A DNA stretch of 64,000 nucleotides from NCBI GenBank assembly GCA_963675955.2, contig CAXXVR010000002.1, positions 682,001 through 746,000 of the forward strand. Direction: 5' to 3'. Below are positions 17,802 through 26,067 of the stretch, in pieces. Position 1 is the first letter of the stretch. Every line of letters begins with the position of its first letter. The translations under genes were made by a program, and so were the position numbers. A model generated the notes under the pieces. It ran no database searches and had not been told where the DNA came from. It saw nothing but the letters and a program-made list of their open reading frames with translations. The stretch is from Desulfocicer sp963675955 (lineage in GTDB: Bacteria; Desulfobacterota; Desulfobacteria; Desulfobacterales; Desulfobacteraceae).

Positions 17802-20040
17802 TTTTTACTCCTGAATTTGCTATTTTTTCAAGGGTCACCAAGGTTGTTTTGTATTGACCGCCGCCAAATCCTGATTTGCTGCATTGGGGACCGGGAATCA
17901 ACTGGTTAATCTGATAGTCCCAAACGCCGAACAGATCCGGTTCAGGGCCTTTAAGTTCCGGCATCCACCAGCCGTGGAGTGTTTGAATGTGATCCTCACG
18001 AACCCGACGGGTAATCTTTGCCTTGCGTTTGACCCGGCCCATATCATTTTTGATATAAATCCATTCCCCGTCGTAAATCTGGAATTTCCCGGCTGTTTCC
18101 GGATGAATTTCCACCAGGGGATCTGGTTGTTTTTCCCGCAGCCAGGGAATACCCCGGTGTTCAGAGTGGAAAAAAAGCTGGCTTCGGGCACCGGTGATCA
18201 TGATCAAGGGATATTTTTTAAACAGCTCTGGCGTGGATGTGGGACTTTGGGGTGGCTCTGTATAATGGGGCAGGGGATCCAGATCCCAGGATTCATATGC
18301 CTTGCAATGGAGTTCTACCTTACCGGTGGGTGTTTCAAAACCCGGTTGCCCATCCTTTCTAAGGGTTCCTTTTTCATGGCGAAGATAGGGTTTAAAAGGG
18401 CCTTCTTCTGGCATGACCCAACCGCCTCTCTCCTGGATTTCTTTGAAGGTCATGCCGGAAGATGCCAGGCGTTCATTGAAAAGGTCCTCCACGCTGTTCC
18501 ATTTTTTCATTCCTTCGGGGTTGAAGCGTTTGGCCATTTCAAAGTTGATTTCCCAGTCGGATCGGCACTCCCCCACCTGAACCCGTTTTTTGATGATGGA
18601 CAAAGGTGCCCACCAGGCCCGGAAGCTGTCTTTTTCGGCAAAGGTCGCTGCCGGAAGCACAATATCTGCAAGGGCCATGGTGGTGGGATTGTGAAATAGA
18701 TCCACCACCGCCACAAAATCGAGTTTTTTCAACGCATCGTAGTGTAACCTGGCCCGGGCCGCCTGGCCTCCTAAAATGTTGGCCGTCTGAATCCATGCCC
18801 CCTTGATGGGATAGGGTTTTCCCGTATTGATCTGATCAATGGCCATGTCAGGATGGGCCCATCCCCTGAAGTTTTTCACCATGGGATAGACATCAGCCCC
18901 AATACGTTTTTTTGTGAGCTTTTTTACCAGCTCTTCCCCATAAAGGTCCACCAGTTCCTCGGTGGAATAGGGGTAGGAGGAGACACCATGGGAGGGCCGT
19001 GCAATGACATTCCCGCCGGGAACATCGATGTTGCCGGTGATGGTCCAGAGGCAGATAAGGGCATGGGCCACCGATGTACCGTCCGGGGCCATATCAATGG
19101 GAAGTCCCCAATGAAGGGCCGCCGGTTTACTTTTGGCATAGAGGGTTGCCGCAGCTTCAATGGTCTGGGCGGCAACGCCGGTGATGGCAGACACTTTGTC
19201 CAAGGGGTAATCCTGTACTCTTTCCTTGAGCTTATCAAAACCCGAGGTCCATTTTTCCACAAAGGCCTTGTCATAAAGATCCTGGTTGATGATTACGTTG
19301 AGCATGCCCATGGCCATGGCACCGTCGGTGCCGGCTCGGAGCTGGAGGTGGTGCTGGGACCGGGTGGTCATCCAGGTGTGTCGGGGATCCACCGTGATGA
19401 TTTTGGTTCCCATCTTCATGCAGTCCACCACCCAGTGGCCCATGAAAGCGTCCGGGCACCCATTGGGTGGATTCTGTCCCCATACCAGAATGACTTCCGG
19501 ACGTTTCCAGGCGGGGTCTTCATAGCGTTTTTCAAGGAATTGCGAGCAATCTGCAACGGTGAAATCCCCCATCACCGATTTCATGGCTCCCAGACGCGGC
19601 GTGTAGCAGGACTGGCCGGAAAGTCCCAGTTGTGCCCAGTTGGGGCTGCCGAAACTATAGGTCAAAAAAGAGATGGGGCCACCAATGTCCCGGCCGGTTC
19701 CCTGGGCAAAAATCACCGCCTCTGCACCAAATTCATCCTTGATTCCCTGCATTCGTTGTTCACAGATATCAAAGGCCTCGTCCCAGGAGATGGGTTCAAA
19801 TTTACCTTCCCCTCTTTTTCCCACACGTTTGAGCGGCTGGGTAATACGGTCGGGGTGATACATGTACTGGGTCATGGCAAGTACACGGGGACAGGATCGT
19901 CCTTGATTAAAGGGGTGATTCTCATCCCCCTCTATTTTAATCAGCTTATCGTCTTTTATGTACAGCTTTTGCCCACAACCACCGTGGCAGCCCGGACCGG
20001 CGGACCAGGTGACAGTGGAAAAAACATCAATGTCATGCAT
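17794..20040 (-). CDS. Molybdopterin oxidoreductase with incomplete N-terminal Fe-S motif
   Basis: 748 residues, DMSO reductase superfamily. The N-terminal cluster region reads GPGC18-HGG-C22 ... SC50PR: three Cys, with Gly at residue 15 where the first Cys of the usual C-x2-C-x3-C-x27-C would be. Molybdopterin domains are otherwise complete (PDRITQPLKRVGKRGEGKFE, FGSPNWAQLGLSGQSCYTPR, DPRHTWMTTRSQHHLQLRAG, GNIDVPGGNV; C-terminal dinucleotide-binding domain from ~620). Cys in SGQSCYTPR is the likely metal ligand. No Tat signal. AGGAGC lies before the ATG. Partner ferredoxin overlaps its 3' end. Function unknown; it is only a distant relative of the 8830 enzyme. Confidence 0.88.
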   Translation of the reverse strand: MHDIDVFSTVTWSAGPGCHGGCGQKLYIKDDKLIKIEGDENHPFNQGRSCPRVLAMTQYMYHPDRITQPLKRVGKRGEGKFEPISWDEAFDICEQRMQGIKDEFGAEAVIFAQGTGRDIGGPISFLTYSFGSPNWAQLGLSGQSCYTPRLGAMKSVMGDFTVADCSQFLEKRYEDPAWKRPEVILVWGQNPPNGCPDAFMGHWVVDCMKMGTKIITVDPRHTWMTTRSQHHLQLRAGTDGAMAMGMLNVIINQDLYDKAFVEKWTSGFDKLKERVQDYPLDKVSAITGVAAQTIEAAATLYAKSKPAALHWGLPIDMAPDGTSVAHALICLWTITGNIDVPGGNVIARPSHGVSSYPYSTEELVDLYGEELVKKLTKKRIGADVYPMVKNFRGWAHPDMAIDQINTGKPYPIKGAWIQTANILGGQAARARLHYDALKKLDFVAVVDLFHNPTTMALADIVLPAATFAEKDSFRAWWAPLSIIKKRVQVGECRSDWEINFEMAKRFNPEGMKKWNSVEDLFNERLASSGMTFKEIQERGGWVMPEEGPFKPYLRHEKGTLRKDGQPGFETPTGKVELHCKAYESWDLDPLPHYTEPPQSPTSTPELFKKYPLIMITGARSQLFFHSEHRGIPWLREKQPDPLVEIHPETAGKFQIYDGEWIYIKNDMGRVKRKAKITRRVREDHIQTLHGWWMPELKGPEPDLFGVWDYQINQLIPGPQCSKSGFGGGQYKTTLVTLEKIANSGVKNV

Positions 20041-20074
20041 AATTGAAGCTCCTAAATAATGAAGTTGAAGTGCA

Positions 20075-20145
20075 TGGCAGCTCAGGCTGCCATAAATGAT
20101 GCTCCTGTTGCATAGCAGGTGTTATTACTCAACATAGGTGTTATT
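20075..20145. promoter_or_regulatory. Hairpin and direct repeats upstream of the oxidoreductase
   Basis: TGGCAGC-TCAG-GCTGCCA (20075-20092) forms a 7-bp hairpin in the leader. Two copies of AGGTGTTATT (20117-20126 and 20136-20145), 19 bp apart and so on one face of the helix, could bind an activator or repressor of the minus-strand oxidoreductase operon. Purely sequence-based. Confidence 0.4.
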
Positions 20146-20242
20146 GCTGAAATTTTCCAGAATTTTTTGGCATCCTTTGTTTTGCCTGATCCATATCGTA
20201 AATATTTGGCTTGATCACCCCGGTGAACGTGGATTAAAATAA

Positions 20243-20763
20243 ATGCGTGACTTACAGAGGGAAATTGCTACACTAATCTATTTAAAGGAAAAGACCATTA
20301 AAGCCCTTGCCTCTGATAACATAAAAAGGGGGCTTGGTCACAACATGGGCCACTTTTGGGGTGGGGTCAGTGGGGTGGGGTCAGGCTTGCGTTATTGGCA
20401 TTATCGGTGCTTTTGGCCTTTGCACAGGCTGTGAAAAGATAACGCCAATAACACAAGCCTGACCCCTTTGATCCACCAAATGTGACGAGTGGCCCATGCT
20501 GTTGTGACCAAGCCCTGAAAAGGATTAAGCCCATGGCCATTTTTGGAGAGAACGGATTCGTTAGAAAACAAGAGGTTGCTTTCGCAAAGAGGCTTCTTGC
20601 CTGGAAATATGAGAAATCGGGTATGGTGTTACCCGATGAGAAGACCATATCCGCCCATGCCGTAAAAATTGTCGATGATGCCCATATTATAGCAAAAAAA
20701 ACCGGTGGCAATGTGTTGGAGATTTTGAAAGACGCTGTGCAGGATATTAAAAAAAAAATATAA
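20243..20763 (+). pseudogene. Small gene split by a family E repeat
   Basis: The first part (20243-20329) encodes MRDLQREIATLIYLKEKTIK...SDNIK; the second (from ~20517 to 20763) encodes a helical, Lys-rich stretch with MAIFGENGFVRKQ, DEKTISAHAVKIVDD and EILKDAVQDIKKKI. The flanking DNA joins as ATAACATAAAAAG | GATTAAGCCC, so the original protein was probably ~110 residues and was interrupted by the 186-bp repeat. The downstream part could still be made from GTG 20482, but that start lies in the repeat. I do not recognise the family. It sits just before the selenoprotein gene, and its coding end runs into that gene's ribosome binding site. Confidence 0.55.
20330..20515. mobile_element. Family E repeat, copy 1 (REP/RAYT-like nested palindrome)
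   Basis: Outer arms GGGCTTGGTCACAA-CATGGGCCAC (left) and the inverted counterpart at 20489-20515, identical except for a 3-base insertion. Inner arms GGGGTCAGGCTTG (20377-20389) and CAAGCCTGACCCC (20454-20466) are perfect, with GTTATTGGC / GCCAATAAC further in. A 14-bp unit GGGGTGGGGTCAGT is duplicated on the left. The GGGGTCAGG...CCTGACCCC type of palindrome is typical of repeats moved by REP-associated (RAYT) transposases; no such transposase is in the window. Confidence 0.85.
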
Positions 20764-20776
20764 AAGGAGATTAAAC

Positions 20777-21376
20777 ATGGCACCATCCCTGGCGCTTGAG
20801 ATATTTTCAGACTATGTATGACCTTGGTGTTACTTCATCACCGGGAGTGTTGAAAGATTAAAAAATGAGTATGCAATCCATGTTAAATGGCGGGCTTTTC
20901 CCCTTCATCCAGATACCCCACAACAGGGTTGCACCCTGGAATCTCTGTTCCGAAAAAAGGGATTACAGGTGAATGTGGATGAAGTAATGGCCCATCTGAA
21001 ACGTACAGCCGCAAAATTAGGTCTTGAGCTGGGTGATAGAAATATGACTTATAACAGTCGACTCGCCCAGGAGGTAGGCCTGTGGGCAGAGACAAAAAAA
21101 AGAGGTCATCAGTTCCACATGGAAGCCTTCAAGGCCTATTTTGCACAAGGACGAAACCTTGCGGACCAGGACGTATTGTCAGATCTGATAGATCGGTCCG
21201 GCCTGGATCAGGAAGAGGGGATGCAAATCATTGAAACCAGAGCATTTGCAGATGCTGTGGATGCGGACTGGGCGCTTTCAAAGGCAAAGAACGTTACCGC
21301 TGTCCCAACGTTTTTCATGGGGACGAATAGGCTTGTGGGGGCTCAACCCTATGAGGCGCTCAAAAAGATTCTTTAA
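20777..21376 (+). CDS. DsbA/FrnE-like selenoprotein with U-x-x-C active site
   Basis: The frame from ATG 20777 (AGGAG 7 bases upstream) is interrupted only by TGA at 20819-20821, exactly where the first Cys of the thioredoxin-fold motif belongs: IFSDYV-[TGA]-PWC-YFITGS. Read as selenocysteine, the 199-residue product is a full-length FrnE-type DSBA-family protein: UPWC motif at residues 15-18, helical insertion, and the cis-Pro region TAVPTFFMG with GAQPYEALKK at the end. A SECIS-like hairpin follows the TGA at the right distance. No signal peptide, so it is probably a cytoplasmic thiol/selenol oxidoreductase or isomerase. Its 3' end overlaps the convergent hutD-like gene by 17 bases. A stop codon in a decaying gene is the alternative, but the rest is intact. 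Confidence 0.88.
20819..20856 (+). promoter_or_regulatory. UGA(Sec) codon and bacterial SECIS-like hairpin
   Basis: After the TGA, CTTCATCAC (20833-20841) pairs with GTGTTGAAAG (20847-20856), with one T-T mismatch and one bulged A, around the loop CGGGA. The loop starts 20 bases after the TGA and has G at its second position, which agrees with the general description of bacterial SECIS elements (a loop 16-37 bases past the UGA with a G among its first two bases). Confidence 0.75.
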
Positions 21377-21947
21377 TCTGTATGCAGATCATATTTTTGC
21401 CCTGGAGTTGCCAGGACAGGTTCAATTTAGGTTTACCTGCCTGGTGAAAGAGATGACCGGCGGGCAGGCTGATTGTATCCTTTTCAGACCGCTTCAGGAT
21501 GATATCCTGTTCCGGGGCATAAACCAGAAAATCTGTGGCATCAACGTCCAGGTCATAGGTTCCTTTAGCCTTGAACAGATCCACACAAGCGGAACACCGA
21601 TCCTTTCGGGTCATGATGTTGAAATCCTGGATCGGGCCATTGACCAAGGAGGCACGGGTTCCCGGTTCCCCTGAAAATTCAGCCATGTCATAGGGGGTCC
21701 TGAATTGATGAATCTGGCCATCGGCATGGAACAGGTCCATGCCCTTTCCCTCCAGCATGACCAGTATGCGATCATACCCTGAAAAATTTGAAAAAGAACC
21801 GTCCTGATCTACCACGGCTCGGCTGATGCGCCAGTCAAAGGGTTTGTTTTTTTCTATCTGCCTGATCCTGAGTTCCCGGGTCACGCCCTGGCCGTTTTTC
21901 CAGGGCATATTTAGAAAATCATGGGGTGGAATAATAGTATAGTTCAT
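21360..21947 (-). CDS. hutD: HutD family protein
   Basis: About 195 residues from ATG 21947, which overlaps the upstream stop (ATGA) and has AGGAG 7 bases before it. HutD signatures: a N-terminal PWKNGQGVTREL motif, DWRISRAVVDQDGSFSNFSGYDR, then LEGKGMDLFHADG and SLPAGHLFHQAG in a bicupin-like fold. HutD is encoded with histidine-utilisation genes in many bacteria and is thought to moderate hut expression, possibly by binding formylglutamate or a related ligand; it is not an enzyme with proven activity. Urocanate hydratase lies 6 kb away on the same strand. The first gene of this pair is the MarR-GNAT regulator. Confidence 0.88.
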   Translation of the reverse strand: MNYTIIPPHDFLNMPWKNGQGVTRELRIRQIEKNKPFDWRISRAVVDQDGSFSNFSGYDRILVMLEGKGMDLFHADGQIHQFRTPYDMAEFSGEPGTRASLVNGPIQDFNIMTRKDRCSACVDLFKAKGTYDLDVDATDFLVYAPEQDIILKRSEKDTISLPAGHLFHQAGKPKLNLSWQLQGKNMICIQIKESF

Positions 21948-22924
21948 TTTATCTCCTGCCATGGGCTACTATCTATGGGTCTGTAAAGTCGGGCAAAGGG
22001 TGAGTCAGGGCTGTTTTCTATTTCCTTGAGCTTAAAATTATTTTTTTGAAATAATTTCAAAAGATTGGAGTTGGCAAGTTCCACGTCTGTCGTTATTTTT
22101 GAGATTCCTTTTTTTTCCAGCTCAAGGCCAGTCTTCTCCAACAATGCCTGGATGATGTGGTCGGATACCTGGTTTTTTTCAAATACAAATGTCAACCGGG
22201 CAGTTTTGGTGTCCGTATCAATACCCGCCACACAGGCGCTGATGATCCGGTCCAGATGAACTGCCAGGAAGATTATGGCGGTTTGGGTTTCATATACAGC
22301 CTCATTGGTCTGGTTGATCCAGTCCACATTTCCAGGAAGGGTGGTTGGGTTTTCTGCGATCCAGTTAAGGACCAGAGACATGAATCCATCATAATGGGCT
22401 TTTGTATAGAGCCTGATCTGAATTTTTTCGATGAACCTGTTGAACTGTAGCTTCTTTTCAACCAGTCCCACAAGGTCAATACGTGCCATTTCCTTTTCCA
22501 GTTCTTCCAGCAGCTCAAGGACCCTGGATGATTTTCCGTCAATTCCGGGCAATTGATGCATGGTTTCCTGAAGGGCCTGCCATACAGGCCGGATTTCGCG
22601 GAGTTTTTCTTTCCCAGAATTCGTGAAGATAACTTTTTTGACCCGCTTGTCTTCCTCGTTTGGGGCGATCTGGACAAATCCTTTTTTTTTGAGAGATGTA
22701 ACGATTTGACTGGCCCCTGGGTGGGTAATTTCTAATTCCTTGGCAATCTTGGAGATAGTTACCTCTTTCTGACTGCCCAGAAGATAAAATACCGGAAACC
22801 AGCTGGCCTCGAACCGAATACCCTGGCCTGTATAAATTTTTGAAAGATCATTGAAAAAATTGTCGCTCAATCGTTTCAGCCGTGTACCAAACAGGAGAGA
22901 GCCTGTTCTTTTATAAAGGGACAT
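21944..22924 (-). CDS. MarR-GNAT fusion regulator
   Basis: About 326 residues. Residues ~10-150 form a MarR winged helix-turn-helix (VTISKIAKELEITHPGASQI recognition region, EEDKRVKKVIF wing). The C-terminal ~150 residues have a GNAT acetyltransferase layout (IIFLAVHLDRIISACVAGI strand, ...ELANSNLLKLFQKNNFK). This fusion type is known among bacterial regulators but its ligand or acetylation target is rarely known. ATG 22924 has GAGG upstream; ATG 22936 is possible. It overlaps hutD, so both are co-regulated, and it is probably autoregulated through the inverted sites upstream. Confidence 0.85.
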   Translation of the reverse strand: MSLYKRTGSLLFGTRLKRLSDNFFNDLSKIYTGQGIRFEASWFPVFYLLGSQKEVTISKIAKELEITHPGASQIVTSLKKKGFVQIAPNEEDKRVKKVIFTNSGKEKLREIRPVWQALQETMHQLPGIDGKSSRVLELLEELEKEMARIDLVGLVEKKLQFNRFIEKIQIRLYTKAHYDGFMSLVLNWIAENPTTLPGNVDWINQTNEAVYETQTAIIFLAVHLDRIISACVAGIDTDTKTARLTFVFEKNQVSDHIIQALLEKTGLELEKKGISKITTDVELANSNLLKLFQKNNFKLKEIENSPDSPFARLYRPIDSSPWQEIK

Positions 22925-22937
22925 ATTAAACCTCATG

Positions 22938-23134
22938 TGAGTCCTAAGTTTTTTTACAAAAAATATCCTTTGTTTTCAGTGAGTAATTCATTTCTAATAT
23001 TTCCTAAAATGATTTTTTTGGCCTTTTCTGGCAACTTTGTACCAAATTTACAAACAAAAACGTTAGAATATTTTTAAAAAAATAATGATATTAATTAAAA
23101 CAAGTAGTTATATTTTTATAAAACTTAGGACTCA
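22938..23134. promoter_or_regulatory. Inverted 15-bp repeats flanking the MarR-GNAT promoter region
   Basis: TGAGTCCTAAGTTTT (22938-22952) recurs in inverted form as AAAACTTAGGACTCA (23120-23134), 167 bp apart, with very AT-rich DNA between. They could be paired operators that allow looping, or terminal repeats of a small element. The first touches the start of the regulator gene. Confidence 0.5.
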
Positions 23135-23141
23135 TGAGATA

Positions 23142-23354
23142 TTAATGGGAGAAAGTACCCAAGCTAAATCTGGAAGGACCTTTTCGCATTTTTTCCGCCC
23201 CCAGAATATCCATGGCAAAGGCTTCAACAGGGGAAAACCGCATTCCTGAAAAACCCAGATGGTGGCAAAACAGGTTAAAATAGGGAAGGAAAATGCCAAG
23301 GGTCCCAAAATAAACAAAATAATGGGACCCCAGTATTAATTTCAAAGGGTTCAA
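23142..23354 (-). pseudogene. Truncated MFS transporter remnant (HcaT-like)
   Basis: 70 codons. The N-terminus (a FVYFGTLGIFLPYFNLF segment) resembles the first helix of 3-phenylpropionate-type MFS permeases, but after ~40 residues it jumps to a VEAFAMDILG segment that belongs ~60 residues further on in such proteins, and then ends. So there is an internal deletion plus loss of the C-terminal ~300 residues. It starts with TTG overlapping the stop of korC by 4 bases, so an intact transporter was once the last gene of the kor operon. Confidence 0.55.
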
Positions 23355-23896
23355 TTTACGCGCAGGGCACCAAGATCCATGCCAAGATCCAGGGCTTTCT
23401 GGTTCATTTCAATAAAATCTGCAGGTACCCTTGTTTTCAGAACAGCCATCACTGACGGTGGCTTCAAAATCTCTGTCACACCAAGGACGGCACCAAGCAT
23501 GCATACATTAAACACAATGGGTTTTCCGATTTCTTTCATCACCGTCTCATACATGGGCAGTTCAATCTGCCTGGCATCCACTTTTTTGGTGATGGTCACA
23601 AACCGGGAATCGGTGATAACTATACCTCCGGGGCGCACCATATCCTTATATGTAGCGTAAGCTTCCTGGGTGAGACACACCAGAACATTGGCCTGGTTGA
23701 CCTCGGGAAACATGATTTCACCATCGGAGATGATTACATCACTGCGGGTGGAACCTCCCCGGGCTGCGGCCCCATAGGTCTGGGACTGGGTGGCATTTTT
23801 CCCTTCATGGATCACGGCGGCTTCGGCCAGAATAATGGCGGCGGTGATAACACCCTGGCCCCCGGAACCTGAAAAAATCAATCTGCTTCTTTTCAT
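23351..23896 (-). CDS. korC: 2-oxoacid:ferredoxin oxidoreductase, gamma subunit
   Basis: 181 residues with the pyruvate/2-oxoacid ferredoxin oxidoreductase gamma fold: GSGGQGVITAAIILAEAAV near the N-terminus, QTYGAAARGGSTRSDV and a ...ANVLVCLTQEAY strand. It completes the four-subunit enzyme that decarboxylates 2-oxoglutarate (or a related 2-oxoacid) to an acyl-CoA while reducing ferredoxin. Its ATG overlaps the korB stop (ATGA). The 2-oxoglutarate assignment rests on subunit order D-A-B-C and size; a branched-chain or other 2-oxoacid is possible. Confidence 0.9.
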   Translation of the reverse strand: MKRSRLIFSGSGGQGVITAAIILAEAAVIHEGKNATQSQTYGAAARGGSTRSDVIISDGEIMFPEVNQANVLVCLTQEAYATYKDMVRPGGIVITDSRFVTITKKVDARQIELPMYETVMKEIGKPIVFNVCMLGAVLGVTEILKPPSVMAVLKTRVPADFIEMNQKALDLGMDLGALRVN

Positions 23897-24702
23897 TGTT
23901 TCCTCCCCTTCATGGCCCTTTCAATCACTTTATCATACTCCTGGCAATACTCAGGTGCATCCGTATCCACAAATATGCCCCGGGGAATGAGTAAGGGATT
24001 GGCATCAAGGGCCTTGGAACCGATCTTTGCCGTTGTATTTTTCTGGAATTCCAGCATCTGGGAGGCGTTGCCCTCCTTGTTTTTCCGCCCATAATGGGTG
24101 GGGCACTGGGAGAGAATTTCCACAACGGAAAAGCCTTTGTGTTCAATGGCTTTTTTCAGGATATCAACGGTCTCAAGAACATGGTATGTTGTTGCCCGGG
24201 CCACAAAAGAAGCGCCGGCAGCCGTGGCCAGCTTGACCACATCAAAGGCACTATCAATGGTGGAATAGGGAGCAGTGGTAGCTTTTTTACCGGGACCTGA
24301 CAGGGGAGAGAACTGTCCACCGGTCATGCCGTAAATCCGATTGTTCATGACAATGGCGGTCATGTCGATATTTCGCCTTGCCGCATGGATGAAATGATTA
24401 CCTCCAATGGCAAGTGCATCGCCGTCCCCCATGGGAACGATGAGTTTAAGTTCGGGCTTGCTGAGCTTTACTCCAGTGGCAAAGGCAAGTGCCCTGCCGT
24501 GGATGGTGTGAAGGGAATGAAAATCCACATATCCTGAAATTCGGGCGGAACAACCGATACCAGAGGTCATAACAAGATCTTTTTTGTCCAGCTGCAGCTG
24601 ATCAACGGCCCGCAAAAGGCAATTCAAGATGGTTCCATGCCCACATCCCGGGCACCACATGTGGGGAAAAAACCGTTCCCTGATATAATCTTTTACACTC
24701 AT
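23893..24702 (-). CDS. korB: 2-oxoacid:ferredoxin oxidoreductase, beta (TPP) subunit
   Basis: 269 residues. Binds thiamine diphosphate: WCPGCGHGTILNCLLRA, then GIGCSARISGYVDFHSLHTIHGRALAFATG and the Mg/TPP motif GDGDALAIGGNHFIHAARRN ending in NNRIYGMTGGQ. These are the standard features of KorB-type subunits. One base separates it from korA and it overlaps korC, so the operon is tightly coupled. Cytoplasmic; ferredoxin is the electron acceptor. Confidence 0.92.
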   Translation of the reverse strand: MSVKDYIRERFFPHMWCPGCGHGTILNCLLRAVDQLQLDKKDLVMTSGIGCSARISGYVDFHSLHTIHGRALAFATGVKLSKPELKLIVPMGDGDALAIGGNHFIHAARRNIDMTAIVMNNRIYGMTGGQFSPLSGPGKKATTAPYSTIDSAFDVVKLATAAGASFVARATTYHVLETVDILKKAIEHKGFSVVEILSQCPTHYGRKNKEGNASQMLEFQKNTTAKIGSKALDANPLLIPRGIFVDTDAPEYCQEYDKVIERAMKGRKQ

Positions 24703-24703
24703 G

Positions 24704-25852
24704 TTACACCCCCCTTCCCTGGATGACCCGAAGGAGCGACTTAATATCCGTCGGTGTGATCAATTTTCCATCTATACGGTTCACAAGAAATACATTTTCC
24801 GGTCTATCCACGGCAGCCTTTACATGGCGCATCACCTGCCCCATGTTCATCTCCACCACCAGAACGGCTTTGGCATTGGCGCATTTTTCCCGGACCATGG
24901 CTTCGGGAAAGGGCCAGATGGACTGTAACTCCAGAACCCCCATTTTTTCTCCCCGGGCCCGCCGGTTGGTGGCAATGTGGATGGCGGATCGGGCAGAGGC
25001 ACCATAGGAGATGAGGACATACTCGGCATCATCCATGAAATGTTCTTTATACCGGGTAATATTGTGCACATTATTTTCAATTTTATCGTTGAGATGGTGG
25101 AGCAGTCCGCTGACCACCTTGGGATTGTTGGAAGGAAATCCCCACATATCATGGAACAGACCCGTTACATTATAGCGATGATCCCCACCAAAATCGGACA
25201 TGGGAAGACGACCGTCCTCCCTTGGCAGGTAGGGATGATAATCAACCCCTTTACCGAGAGATGTTCTTAAACGATCCACCCGGGGAATTTCTCCGGCTTC
25301 GGGAATCGTCAGCTTTTCACGCATGTGACCCACGGCTTCATCAAAGAGGAGTACCACCGGGGTGCGATAGGTTTCTGCCATGTTAAAGGCATCCACGGTC
25401 ATGGCAAACACATCCTGGTGATTTGAGGCGGTCAGGGCAATGATGGAATGATCCCCGTGGGTTCCCCACCTGGCCTGGTTGATGTCCCCCTGGCTGACAT
25501 GGGTGGGATTACCTGTGGATGGTCCCCCACGCTGGACATTGACGATTACACAGGGAATCTCGGCCATGCAGGCGTACCCGAGTGCCTCCTGCTTCAGGGA
25601 AAATCCCGGACCACTGGTGGCAGTCATCACCTTATGACCGGTTAATGATGCTCCGATGATAGCGCACATGGAGGCTATTTCATCCTCCATCTGGATAAAT
25701 TTTCCACCTCTTTCCGGCAGACGTTTGGACAACACCTCTGCAATTTCCGTGGACGGGGTAATGGGGTAGCCTGCAAAAAAATCCACACCTGCATACAGCG
25801 CCCCTTCAACACATGCCTCATTTCCCTGGACAAATTTTATTTTTTCAGTCAT
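24704..25852 (-). CDS. korA: 2-oxoacid:ferredoxin oxidoreductase, alpha subunit
   Basis: 382 residues. N-terminal FVQGNEACVEGALYAGVDFFAGYPITPSTEI-like pyrimidine-binding domain, SGPGFSLKQEALGYACMAEIP and RGGPSTGNPTHVSQGDINQARWGTHGD, then domain II with SYGASARSAIHIATNRR and the C-terminal VEMNMGQVMRHV. All are typical of KorA/VorA alpha chains. Its ATG overlaps the korD stop (ATGA). With korB and korC it supplies acyl-CoA from 2-oxoacids, for example the 2-oxoglutarate formed from histidine-derived glutamate. Confidence 0.92.
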   Translation of the reverse strand: MTEKIKFVQGNEACVEGALYAGVDFFAGYPITPSTEIAEVLSKRLPERGGKFIQMEDEIASMCAIIGASLTGHKVMTATSGPGFSLKQEALGYACMAEIPCVIVNVQRGGPSTGNPTHVSQGDINQARWGTHGDHSIIALTASNHQDVFAMTVDAFNMAETYRTPVVLLFDEAVGHMREKLTIPEAGEIPRVDRLRTSLGKGVDYHPYLPREDGRLPMSDFGGDHRYNVTGLFHDMWGFPSNNPKVVSGLLHHLNDKIENNVHNITRYKEHFMDDAEYVLISYGASARSAIHIATNRRARGEKMGVLELQSIWPFPEAMVREKCANAKAVLVVEMNMGQVMRHVKAAVDRPENVFLVNRIDGKLITPTDIKSLLRVIQGRGV

Positions 25853-26067
25853 TTTTTATCATCCTGGTCTGTAAGCACCTCAATTGCAAGATCAGGGCAC
25901 CTTAATTCACATAATTTACAGCAGATGCAATCCTCTGGTCTTGCTGCAATAACTTTTTCCTTGGAATCAAGTTCAAGAACCTGTCTGGGGCAGAAATCCA
26001 CGCAGATTCCACAGCCCTTGCACCAGTCTCTGTTTATCACATGTTCCTTTAGTTTAAGCCTTGCCAT
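25849..26067 (-). CDS. korD: 2-oxoacid:ferredoxin oxidoreductase, delta (ferredoxin) subunit
   Basis: 72 residues from ATG 26067 (AGGAG just upstream; an in-frame ATG at 26091 is less likely). Two complete [4Fe-4S] motifs: CKGCGICVDFC and CICCKLCELRC. First gene of the kor operon. The ~150-base gap to the preceding YjiH-type gene shows no terminator, so read-through is likely. Confidence 0.88.
   Translation of the reverse strand: MARLKLKEHVINRDWCKGCGICVDFCPRQVLELDSKEKVIAARPEDCICCKLCELRCPDLAIEVLTDQDDKK

Noticed and set aside
18853..20046. 397-codon open frame on the plus strand opposite the molybdopterin oxidoreductase
   Set aside because: It is antisense to a well-supported gene, has no recognisable domain, and follows from codon bias in the real gene. 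The same holds for 42078-43271, 49850-50869 and 28289-29224.
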